A program made the translations under genes and the position numbers. A stretch of DNA of 15,139 nucleotides, taken from the NCBI GenBank assembly GCA_021814355.1, contig JAKAIJ010000036.1, forward strand, positions 1 through 15,139, given 5' to 3'. This document shows positions 1 through 7,600 of the stretch, piece after piece. This DNA is from Acidobacteriota bacterium (GTDB lineage Bacteria > Acidobacteriota > UBA4820 > DSQY01). Numbering within the stretch: position 1 is the stretch's first letter; each line of letters begins with the position of its first letter. The notes beneath the pieces are model-generated. The model worked only from the letters and a program-made list of their open reading frames with translations, did not search any database and had not been told where the DNA came from.

Positions 1-104
1 GGTGTGTGAACGGGGGTTGGGAGGCCATCGATCCCGGCACGCGCAAACCTCTGCGCGAGCGCCAGCGGCTTGCTGCCCTGGGGTTCCCCCACTTGGAGGA
101 ATGA
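1..104 (+). CDS. C-terminal end of an unidentified protein (5' end outside window)
   Basis: An open frame enters from the left edge (first full codon at 3) and stops with TGA at 102-104. The 33 visible residues end in RLAALGFPHLEE and read like a natural soluble C-terminus, rich in charged residues, with no membrane segment. The stop lies 1 base before the asnB start, and the asnB ribosome-binding site (GGAGGA, 95-100) lies inside the last codons of this frame, a typical arrangement for translational coupling in an operon. I do not recognise the family from this fragment and assign no function. The main doubt is that a 100-base open frame in GC-rich DNA can occur by chance; the exact fit to the asnB start is what makes it credible. 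Confidence 0.55.
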   Translation, partial: CVNGGWEAIDPGTRKPLRERQRLAALGFPHLEE

Positions 105-105
105 C

Positions 106-1644
106 ATGTGCGGAATCGTGGCGGTCTGGGGAAGGAGCGAAAAGCCGCTGGCCGAACGGATGCTGGCGAGGATAAGTCACCGGGGCCCTGACGACAGTGG
201 GGTGGAAACATTCGGCCGGGGAGTGGTGGCACAGGCTAGGCTCTCCATTCTGGACCTCACGGGCGGCCACCAGCCCATGTACAACGAGGCAGGCAACCTG
301 GTGGTTGCCTTCAACGGAGAAATTTACAACCATCTCTCGCTGAGGCGCCGGCTCGAGGGGCGGCACACGTTCCGCACGCGCACGGACACGGAGGTCCTCC
401 TCCACCTGTACGAGGAAGAGGGGGAGGACATGCTCCCCCTTCTGGACGGGATGTTCGCCTTCGCGATGGCGGGAGCCCGAGGCCTCCTGCTGGCTAGGGA
501 TCCCCTGGGCATCAAGCCGTTCTACTACGGCAGATCGGGGGACCTGGTCCTCGCCGCGAGCGAGGTCAAGGCCTTCCCCGAAATGGACGAGATCCACATG
601 CTCCCCGCTGGCCACTTCCTGGTCATCGGCTCCCGTGACCCGTACGCGCGAGAGGAGCTGCCCGCCCCGAGGGCGTTCAGGTCGCCCACGGATGTGGTCC
701 CTTTCATCTCGGTTCCCGATCTGCCGGAGATCCTCGCGGAGCTTCGCCACCGTGTGAAGGAGGCCGTGGTCAAGCGGCTCATGAGCGACGTCCCGGTCGG
801 GGTATTCCTTTCGGGAGGGTTGGATAGCAGCATCATCGCGGCATTCATGCGGCCCCACACGCTGGCGCTCCACTCCTTCACAACCGGAATGCCGGGCGCC
901 CCCGATCTTCGGGCCGCGCGGGAAGTGGCCGATGCCCTCGGGACAGAGCACCACGAGCTCGTCTACACGGAACAGGATGTCCTGGACGCACTCCCCCAAG
1001 TCATCCGCCACCTCGAGTCCTTTGACGCTCCCCTGGTCCGATCGGCCATCCCGAACTTCTTCCTGGCAAGGCTTGCCTCCAAGCACGTGAAGGTTGCACT
1101 CTCCGGCGAGGGAGCCGATGAGCTATTCGCCGGATACGCCTACCTGGCAGACAAGGGCTCCGGAACCGGTCTCCGGGAAGAGCTGGATAGGATCACAGAT
1201 CGCCTTCAGGACACCAACCTCCAGCGGGGCGACCGCATGACGATGGCCTTCGGGCTCGAGGGTCGAGTCCCCTTCCTGGATCTCGGCTTGGTCCGATATG
1301 TCGCGCGGCTCCCGGTGGAAATCCTTGCACCGGGTCCCGGGCGCTTGGAGAAGTTTCTCCTCCGTGAGGCATGCCGAGGTCTCCTGCCCCCCGGCATTCT
1401 AAGCCGCCGGAAGCTGAAGTTCTCAGAGGGGGCCGGGTCGTCGACCGTTTTGGCGGCGCTGGCAGCCCGGACCATCTCGCAGGAGGAGTTCGCCGCCGAG
1501 AGAGAGCCTTCGCCCGGAGTGTACCTACGCTCGCCCGAGGAGCTTCTCTACTACAGGATTTGGCGCCAAGCGTTCGGACAGAGTGTCCCGCTTGGGCTCG
1601 TAGGGCGGACTCGCGATCCGGCGGCGGCCGCGGGTGCGACATGA
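106..1644 (+). CDS. asnB: Asparagine synthetase B, glutamine-hydrolysing
   Basis: Converts aspartate, glutamine and ATP to asparagine, glutamate, AMP and PPi in the cytoplasm. The start at 106 is chosen because it puts Cys at residue 2, the N-terminal nucleophile after Met removal, and because GGAGGA lies at 95-100. The glutaminase domain (about 2-180) shows MCGI, RGPDDSG (26-32), Arg45 in RLSI, NGEIYNH (70-76) and Asp94 in TDTEV. The synthetase domain (about 205-490) shows the ATP-binding PP-loop SGGLDSS (236-242), SGEGADELF (333-341) and EGRVPFLD (385-392). At 512 residues it is shorter than E. coli AsnB (554); the difference lies mainly in the missing C-terminal tail and a shorter loop after GYAYL (343-347). 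It is coupled to the upstream fragment and overlaps the MarC gene by ATGA. AsnB-like enzymes also modify peptides and cell-wall precursors, so the substrate could differ, but the close match to AsnB over both domains favours free asparagine. Confidence 0.93.
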   Translation: MCGIVAVWGRSEKPLAERMLARISHRGPDDSGVETFGRGVVAQARLSILDLTGGHQPMYNEAGNLVVAFNGEIYNHLSLRRRLEGRHTFRTRTDTEVLLHLYEEEGEDMLPLLDGMFAFAMAGARGLLLARDPLGIKPFYYGRSGDLVLAASEVKAFPEMDEIHMLPAGHFLVIGSRDPYAREELPAPRAFRSPTDVVPFISVPDLPEILAELRHRVKEAVVKRLMSDVPVGVFLSGGLDSSIIAAFMRPHTLALHSFTTGMPGAPDLRAAREVADALGTEHHELVYTEQDVLDALPQVIRHLESFDAPLVRSAIPNFFLARLASKHVKVALSGEGADELFAGYAYLADKGSGTGLREELDRITDRLQDTNLQRGDRMTMAFGLEGRVPFLDLGLVRYVARLPVEILAPGPGRLEKFLLREACRGLLPPGILSRRKLKFSEGAGSSTVLAALAARTISQEEFAAEREPSPGVYLRSPEELLYYRIWRQAFGQSVPLGLVGRTRDPAAAAGAT

Positions 1645-2252
1645 ACGGCCTCGCGGAGACCTTGACCCGACTTGGGAACGATGCCCTCGTCCTCTTCGCC
1701 ATGGTCAACGCCGTCGGGAACATGCCCGTTTTTGCGGAGCTGACCCATCACCTCTCCCCGGAGAAGCGGGCGGCTGTTTTCCGGAAGGGTGTGCTGGTCG
1801 GCGGTGGGATCGTGATAGGGTTTGCGTCGCTGGGGAATTGGCTGCTTGGAGGCCTCTTCCAGGTAAGCCCTGGAGCGTTCGAGGTGGCAGGGAGAACCCT
1901 GGTGTTCGCCGTAGCCGCACGCGGGGTCCTCTTGGGGGCCCGGCGCTCTACCCGGGAGGGAGACGAGCCCTTCGAGGACTTGGCGGTGTTCCCCCTGGGG
2001 TTCCCGTTCCTGGCGGGGCCTGGGACAATCATGACCACCATCCTTCTCTTGCAGGCCGACGGGCACCTGATCGCGACGTCCGCCGCGGTCATCGTTTACG
2101 CCTCGGTCCTTCCGCTGTTATGGCTTGTGCCCCTGCTCGAGCGGGCCATTGGACGGGTGGCCGTCCTGGTCGTGGCCCGGGTGCTCTACATCTTCATCGC
2201 CGCCAAGGCCGTGGCCTTCGTAGCGGGAGGGCTCCGCGCCCTTTGGCCTTAG
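1641..2252 (+). CDS. marC: MarC-family integral membrane protein
   Basis: A 203-residue, strongly hydrophobic inner-membrane protein with about six predicted transmembrane helices, the usual length for MarC/YchE/YhgN proteins. Family signatures are visible: NAVGNMPVF (23-31) matches the typical NPIGNIPIF motif near the end of helix 1, and PLGFPFLAGPGTI (118-130) matches the mid-protein PLAIPLLAGPG motif. MarC was named for a proposed role in multiple antibiotic resistance that was later not supported, and the transported substrate is unknown. The ATG at 1641 overlaps the asnB stop (ATGA, 1641-1644), so translation is probably coupled. Met1 is followed by a short amphipathic stretch and the first helix, which agrees with this start. 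In this protein the Asn-Pro of the first motif is Asn-Ala. A role in amino-acid or drug efflux beside asnB would be inference only. Confidence 0.85.
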   Translation: MNGLAETLTRLGNDALVLFAMVNAVGNMPVFAELTHHLSPEKRAAVFRKGVLVGGGIVIGFASLGNWLLGGLFQVSPGAFEVAGRTLVFAVAARGVLLGARRSTREGDEPFEDLAVFPLGFPFLAGPGTIMTTILLLQADGHLIATSAAVIVYASVLPLLWLVPLLERAIGRVAVLVVARVLYIFIAAKAVAFVAGGLRALWP

Positions 2253-2309
2253 AGCCTCGTTCACGACTCGCGCCGCAATGGCACGGAGGCGATTCCGGTT
2301 GGAGGTGGA

Positions 2310-3359
2310 ATGGTCCCTGGCCGGGGGGTAATCCTCGTTGCCGTCCTTGTCCTCCCCTTTGCCTTTCACCGGGTGGAGAAAAACCTCGAGCTGTTTCTCT
2401 TCGCCATGGGGCTCGCCGCGGCCCTGGTGGGTGGGGCGCTGGATGGGGCGGTGGTGAAACAGGCTCTTGTCCACCCCCTCCCGATAACGGTGGCCGTTCT
2501 TGTCATGGGGTTCGTGTTCAAGTGGGGAAGGCACCGGCTGGAACCCCTCATCGCCTTCGCGCTGTCACGCTTCGGGGCGCGGTGGCTCACCTTCCTCGTG
2601 ATCCTAATCCTGGGGAGCCTGTCTAGCGTCATTACCGTCATCATCGCCTCATTACTGCTGGTTGAGTACGTCTCGGCCCTGGGTCTGAAGAGAAAGGCGG
2701 AGATTCAGATCGTCGTAACCGCGTGCTTCGCCCTGGGGCTGGGGGCGGGGTTGACCCCTCTCGGGGAGCCGCTCTCCACAATCGCCGTCTCCAAGCTTGT
2801 GGGCCCGCCACACCACGCGGACTTCTGGTTTCTCCTCAAGCACCTGGGCCCGTGGATCCTGCCCGGCGTTCTGGGATTCGCAGCCCTCAGCCTTTTCTTC
2901 CATGAGCCTAAGGCGGTCGTGGCCGCTGAGAGCCTGACTGAGTCTGCCGAGGAGGTCCGCAAAGACGAGAGCTACCGCAATGTATTCATGCGGGCCGCCA
3001 AGGTCTTTATCTTCGTCGTCGCCTTGGTGTTTCTCGGGGAGGGATTCAAGCCCCTGGTCGATGCCTACATCCTGCGGTTGAGCCCGAGCGCCCTCTACTG
3101 GGTGAACACAGCGAGTGCCCTCCTGGACAACGCCACGCTGGCCGCGGCCGAGATCTCGCCTGCCATGAATCTCGGCCAGGTGCGAGACCTCCTCCTGGGG
3201 CTTCTGCTGGCCGGCGGCATCCTCATACCCGGAAACATCCCCAACATCATTGCCGCGTCGAAGCTGGGCGTCTCGATGAAGGAATGGGCCCGTTTCGGAA
3301 TCCCCCTAGGGTTGGCCAGCATGGCCATCTATTTCGTGCTCCTAGCGCTGTTCTCCTAA
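2310..3359 (+). CDS. DUF1646 family predicted cation transporter (COG4756)
   Basis: A 349-residue polytopic membrane protein, probably with about ten helices. It carries the signatures I associate with the DUF1646 / COG4756 'predicted cation transporter' family: GSLSSVITVIIASLL (about 97-111), GLTPLGEPLSTIA (about 147-159), LDNATLAAAEI (about 271-281) and IPGNIPNIIAASKLG (about 308-322). The family belongs to the broad ion-transporter group with NhaD- and CitM-like proteins; its ion is not established. A charged stretch of about 30 residues (about 204-232, rich in Glu and Lys) probably forms a cytoplasmic loop between the two halves. GGAGG at 2301-2305 sits 4 bases before the ATG, slightly close but usable. 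The gene follows marC after 57 bases in the same direction and is the last gene before the hairpin at 3490-3517. Length is close to family norm and there is no sign of damage. Confidence 0.85.
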   Translation: MVPGRGVILVAVLVLPFAFHRVEKNLELFLFAMGLAAALVGGALDGAVVKQALVHPLPITVAVLVMGFVFKWGRHRLEPLIAFALSRFGARWLTFLVILILGSLSSVITVIIASLLLVEYVSALGLKRKAEIQIVVTACFALGLGAGLTPLGEPLSTIAVSKLVGPPHHADFWFLLKHLGPWILPGVLGFAALSLFFHEPKAVVAAESLTESAEEVRKDESYRNVFMRAAKVFIFVVALVFLGEGFKPLVDAYILRLSPSALYWVNTASALLDNATLAAAEISPAMNLGQVRDLLLGLLLAGGILIPGNIPNIIAASKLGVSMKEWARFGIPLGLASMAIYFVLLALFS

Positions 3360-3489
3360 CCGGTGCGGACCAGCTGAAAAGGGGCGAGGAAATGCGCGGC
3401 GCGTCCAGAGCGGTACACTCGGGCCACTCGCGCTCTGTGCGGCGCCTCCCGATGCATTCCAAGGCAGGATTGTTCTAGATCCCTCTAGA

Positions 3490-3517
3490 GGAGGGCCCCT
3501 CTTCCGAGGGGCCCTCC
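3490..3517. terminator. GC-rich hairpin, likely transcription terminator of the asnB-marC-DUF1646 unit
   Basis: A perfect 12-base-pair stem (GGAGGGCCCCTC at 3490-3501 with its complement at 3506-3517) closes a TTCC loop. It begins 131 bases after the stop of the DUF1646 gene and faces the minus-strand gene ending at 3809, so it could serve both directions. There is no clear T-run directly after it on the + strand (the nearest is CCGTTT at about 3535), so it may not be a classical intrinsic terminator. Immediately before it lies a second small inverted repeat, TCTAGA-TCCC-TCTAGA (3474-3489). The 110 bases between the DUF1646 stop and that repeat hold no convincing gene. Confidence 0.6.
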
Positions 3518-3808
3518 ATACTGCCGACCGGTTTCCGTTTGGACCGCCGATGGGGTTCCTTCATCGGAGGTGATCAGCGGCGCCAACGGCTTGGCGCCAT
3601 GCCGTAGAAAGCCGGGAGGGAACCCGCCCCCGGTCTCGAGGATACGCGGGCGGGCCGAGATGTGAACGCATGGAGCAGCGAGGCGCAGCAACCGTCCGAA
3701 GAGAGCCGGGCCGGCGCCGTACCTGCAAAGGGCGCCTTCCGGACTAGGCCGGGTGGGCTCCTTCAAAGGCAAGCGGCGCCCTCTGCGGTGCGGGGTCTCT
3801 TGCGCCCG
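3518..3808. other. Non-coding stretch downstream of convergent genes
   Basis: About 290 bases lie between the hairpin and the stop of the minus-strand gene. No open frame here has a plausible composition or start signal. Two short perfect inverted repeats are visible: CCGATG/CATCGG (3547-3552 and 3562-3567) and GGCGCCAA-CGGC-TTGGCGCC (3579-3598). Either could form in a transcript from the minus-strand gene. A minus-strand open frame at 3485-3772 runs through the terminator hairpin and looks like translated spacer. Confidence 0.5.
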
Positions 3809-4210
3809 CTAAAAGTTGGTCTCGTAAATGGTGGTCCAGGTGTTGCTCGCCGGTTGCGACTCCAGGTTTGTATGCCACTCCTTGAAGGGGACGGCTCGGG
3901 GGATCAGCACCTCCAGCGCGCCGATGAAGTCCGGCCACCCGGTCATCGTGGCGTCGAGCACTATGACACCCGCGTCCTTGCTAATGATCCCCAGACAGGT
4001 CACGAACTGCCCGGCGTGGTGGATCCTGAAGGCGATCACCTCGGAGAGCCTGCCCCAGGGCATTCCGTGCTGCCGGCGCAGACCGGACCCCGTGGCGTGG
4101 GTGACCGAAAAACCGGCGGCGGAGATGACGATCTTCGCCTGGCGCGCGCCCGATTCTTCCCGCTGGCTTTTCCAGAGATGCTGCAAGAGTTCGATGAGGG
4201 CCGTGTCCAT
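3809..4210 (-). CDS. Uncharacterised 133-residue soluble protein
   Basis: I do not recognise the family. The product is a soluble protein of 133 residues with no signal peptide or membrane helix, and its composition is natural: an N-terminal helix-like stretch (about 1-25), then alternating short hydrophobic strands (KIVISAAGFSVTH at 26-38, WGRLSEVIAFR at 52-62, FVTCLGII at 69-76, VIVLDATMTGW at 82-92) and a Trp-containing tail. The pattern 'W..V..I.AF ... CLG ... MTGW' recalls small bacterial orphan proteins with a beta-rich fold, some of which are toxin-immunity partners, but I cannot show this. Start chosen: ATG at 4210-4208, preceded on the minus strand by GGGAGGTGG at a workable distance of about 10 bases; a longer frame starts 24 codons upstream but has no such site. 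Stop is TAG at 3811-3809. The gene stands alone, convergent with the left block and divergent from the macroglobulin gene. Confidence 0.75.
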   Translation of the reverse strand: MDTALIELLQHLWKSQREESGARQAKIVISAAGFSVTHATGSGLRRQHGMPWGRLSEVIAFRIHHAGQFVTCLGIISKDAGVIVLDATMTGWPDFIGALEVLIPRAVPFKEWHTNLESQPASNTWTTIYETNF

Positions 4211-4345
4211 GAGTCCGCCACCTCCCAGTTGGCTAGGCTCATACGAAGAAGCAGTCGAGGGTCGCGCGAGTCGCGTCGCCAAGCGATGCGGGCGCCTTCA
4301 TCATATAGTGTCGTCGTCGCCGGTCGCCCCTGGCCGGGCGCTCTT

Positions 4346-4385
4346 CTCTCCTCCTCTCCTCGTTCGTACGGGGAGGGGGAGGGGG
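4346..4385 (+). repeat. Long imperfect hairpin (pyrimidine arm / purine arm)
   Basis: The arms 4346-4363 and 4368-4385 can pair over 18 positions around a TCGT loop with one mismatch, if five T:G positions pair as G:U. It therefore folds well only as + strand RNA. The sequence resembles intergenic palindromes often dispersed in GC-rich genomes. It lies upstream of the candidate macroglobulin promoter, so it would appear in RNA only if transcription enters from further left. Function unknown. Confidence 0.45.
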
Positions 4386-4605
4386 TGTCAAGGACTTTCG
4401 TGGATGCAAAGAGGCGCAACCGGCCCGCGAGGCCCCCCGGCGGATCGGGCGAAAGGCTCGGTGTCTCTCCCCGGGGCGCCGTTTCACCCTTCGGTCCGGT
4501 GCGGTCTCCATCCGCCGCGGGAGGACCGGGGGCGGGGGACGGGGAGGCATGCCAACCCGCGCGAAGGAGTGTTTCCGCACGGCCCATGCGAGTTTCTCAA
4601 CAGCC

Positions 4606-4614
4606 TGTTATACT
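4606..4614 (+). promoter_or_regulatory. Candidate extended -10 promoter of the macroglobulin gene
   Basis: TGTTATACT matches the extended -10 form (TGn followed by TATACT, 5 of 6 to TATAAT), in otherwise GC-rich DNA. There is no recognisable -35 hexamer about 17 bases upstream (ATGCGA). Extended -10 promoters often tolerate a weak -35. Transcription would begin near 4621, giving a leader of about 45 bases before the ATG at 4667. Confidence 0.45.
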
Positions 4615-4666
4615 TCCGCCGCTTGGTTGCTGGGCGGTCGGGAGCTCTCCGAGAGAGGGGGCGGCC

Positions 4667-7600
4667 ATGGTCAAGCGGGCGGTGTTGGCGGTGCTGGCGG
4701 CGGCGGGGGTCGGGGCGTTGGCGTGGGCGGTCGGCAAGCCGCTGGAGGTAGTTCAGTCCGGACCCCAGAATGAGATCGCGAGCCTGGCGGAGGCTAACGA
4801 GATCCGGGTTCTTTTCTCGGAGCCCATGGTGGTGCTCGGGCGCATCCCGGAGCCGGTGACCGCGCCCTTCTTCCGCGTCAACCCGCCCATCCCGGGAAGC
4901 TTCCGCTGGTCGGGCACGCGGCTTCTCATCTTCACCCCAGACCACTCGGACAGGCTGCCCTACGCCACGACCTACACGGTGACGGTGGACGCGTCGGCCG
5001 TCTCGGTGGACGGCAACCGGCTCGCCGGGCCCCACACCTTCACCTTCACGACCCCCACGGCCCGCCTGCTGAGGGCCGAGTGGTACCGCAAGGAAGGGCG
5101 CTACGACACCCCCGCGGTGCTGGCCCTCCGGTTCAACCAGCCGGTGGACCCCCGGGCCGTGGCGGCCCACGTGCGCCTCGCCTACAAGCCCCACGAGTGG
5201 CGGGCCCCCGCGTTCCAGAAGGAGGTCCTGGCGCGCCTGGCGCAGGTGGACCCCGGCTCCTTCGTGGCCTTCCAGAAAAAGGTAGCCCAGACCCTGCTGG
5301 CGGTGAACTCCAGCAAACCCGTGCCCTTCGCGCCCGCCGCCGAATGGGACAAGAAGCGGTTCCCCGCCTCCGCGGACCTGGTGGTGCTCGAGACCGCCGA
5401 AGCGCCGCCGCCCCAGGCCCAGGTGCTGATGAGGCTCGACGCCGCCCTCCCCGCGGTGCAGGGGAGGGCCACGCCCGGGCGCGAGCAGGAGTTCACCTTC
5501 ACGATGGAGCCGGCCTTCTTCGTAGGCAGCCTCCACTGCGCCAGCCAGTGCAGCGTGGAATTCTACAACTCGGTGAAGTTCCGGGGCTCCGTCCGCCTGG
5601 AGGACCTCTACGCCAAGGTCACTCTGGCCGACGTGACGGAACCGGGGGCGGCCAAGCCGGTGGCCCAGAAGCCTTATGCCAAGAGCCTCGACGAGCAGGT
5701 GGACGACGAAGAGGAGTCCGCATACGACAGCACCGCCTACGGTTCGGCGGGGCGGTGGGGGAGCGAGTTCTCCTTCAACACCCTGGGCTACGCCATGGCC
5801 CCCGCCCGGGACTACCTGGTGACGGTGGACGGGTCGGCGAAGTCGCGGGACGGCCAGACCCTGGGGTACACGTGGCTGGGCCGGGTGGAGAACTGGCACA
5901 AGAGCGCCTTCACCAGCTTCGGCGACCCCCACGGGGTCTGGGAGAAGTCCTCCGGAAACCAGCTCCCCTTCTACGCCCGCAACCTGAAGGACGTGCGCGA
6001 GTGGGTCGCGCCGGTGGCCAAAGAGGACCTCGTCCGCTCCACCCTCGCGGTGGAGGGGTTCCAGTGGCCCGCCGCCTACGAGGAGTACGGCTATCTCAAG
6101 CGGAATCCGAACCCGGACGCGAAGCTCCCGCCGGTGGCCCCCAAGGAGCGCGACCTCCACCCGCAGCCCGACGTGATCCAGAACTACGGCCTGGACCTCT
6201 CCCGGGCGCTCTCCCCGGCGGGGACGGGGCTGGTCTGGACGGGTCTGCGCAACGGCATGCCCATCGAGAAGTCGGTGTCGGTGAACGCCGGATCGGCCGA
6301 GGCCGTCGTCTCGCTCGTCCAGGTGACCAACCTGGGCATCAGCGTCAAGGACAGCCCCCTCAATACCCTCGTCTTCGTCACGACGCTCGACACCGGGACG
6401 CCGGTGGAGGGCGCCGCGGTGGAGATCCGGACCCTCGAGAACAAGGTCTTCTGGAAGGGGGTCACCGGAAAGGACGGCGTGGCTCTCGCCCCCGACACCA
6501 AGCTGCGCCGGGAGGGGGGGAACGACTGGGAGCCGCAGTTCGTCGTCGTCGCCGAGAAGGGCGGGGACATCGGCTACGCGGTGAGCGACTGGCACGAGGG
6601 AATCCGCCACTACGACTTCGGGGTGCGCTTCAGCGAGGAGGAGGCGAAGCCGCGCCTGCGCGGGACGGTCTTTCCCGACCGCGGGGTCTACAAGCTGGGC
6701 GAGGAGGTCCACCTGAAGGCGGTCCTCCGTTCGGACACCCCCAAGGGGATGGCGCTCTTCAAGAAGGGCGCGGCGATCGAGGTCACGGTGGAGGACAGCC
6801 GCGGCGGCGAGCAGGACAAGAGGACGCTGCCGCTCTCCGAGTGGGGCACCGCCGACTGGGTCTTTGCCCTCCCCCGGGAGGCGCCGCTGGGAGGATACTC
6901 CGTCGCCGCCAAGGTGGACGGCCAGGGCGGCGAGGTGCGCGGGAGCTTCCTGGTGGCCGCCTACCGCAAGCCCGACTTTCGCGTGGACGTGAACGTGGGC
7001 GGCGTGGACGACGTGGCCGGCGCCACGCTCAAGGGCGTGGTGACGGGCCGCTACCTTTTCGGCGGAGCCATGTCGGGCCGCCCGGTGCGCTGGACCTACA
7101 CCAAGGAGGAGCTCTCCACCGTCCCCGACGCCGTCGCCGAGAAGTTCCCCGGGGAGCGCTACGCCTACCTCAAGGAGTCCTGGACCGGCGAGGAGTACCG
7201 CCAGCGGGGGGTGGAGATCGCCCAGAAGGAGGGGGTCCTCCAGGCGGACGGCACCCTCGCGCTCGACCTGGTCACCGACGCGGCCGCGGGGGTTCCATAC
7301 GCTTATACGCTCGAAGGCGAGGTCGAGGACGTCTCCCGCCAGAAGATCGCGGGCCGCGCCAGCTTCCCGGTCCACCCTGCCCCCTGGTACCTGGGCCTGA
7401 AGCGCCCCGGCTTCTTCGCCGACGCCAAGACCGGCGTCCAGTCGGAGGTGGTGGCGGTGAGCCCCCGCGGCGAGGTGACGGCCGGCGTCTCGGTGAAGGC
7501 CACCCTGACCCAGATCCAATGGGTGAGCGTCCGGCGCGCCGAGGGCGGGGGCATGTACGGCTGGGAGTGCGAGGTCCGCAAGAAGGAGGCCTGGTCCAAG

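Larger units (their letters stand above)
4211..4666. other. Divergent intergenic region upstream of the macroglobulin gene
   Basis: About 455 bases lie between two divergent genes. Visible elements are a possible -10 for the minus-strand gene (TATATGAT read on the minus strand, 4307-4300, with no good -35), a long C/T-G/A hairpin (4346-4385), and an extended -10 for the + strand gene (4606-4614). Open frames crossing this region in several frames have the Arg/Pro/Gly-rich composition of translated GC-rich spacer. I see no gene here. Confidence 0.5.

Noticed and set aside
3392..3478. Possible 28-residue peptide after the DUF1646 gene, with GAGG upstream
   Set aside because: Short, Arg/Ser-rich, ends in the terminator region, and has no family or coding signal beyond a chance ribosome-binding site.
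3485..3772. A 95-codon minus-strand open frame
   Set aside because: Runs through the terminator-like hairpin, lacks a ribosome-binding site and has spacer-like composition.
4036..4587. Minus-strand open frames upstream of the unknown minus-strand gene
   Set aside because: Arg/Pro/Ser-rich, crossing the hairpin at 4346-4385 and the candidate promoter; no start signal.
3662..4666. N-terminal extension of the macroglobulin frame by 335 codons
   Set aside because: Opposes the minus-strand gene, has spacer composition, and the signal peptide with a ribosome-binding site places the start at 4667.
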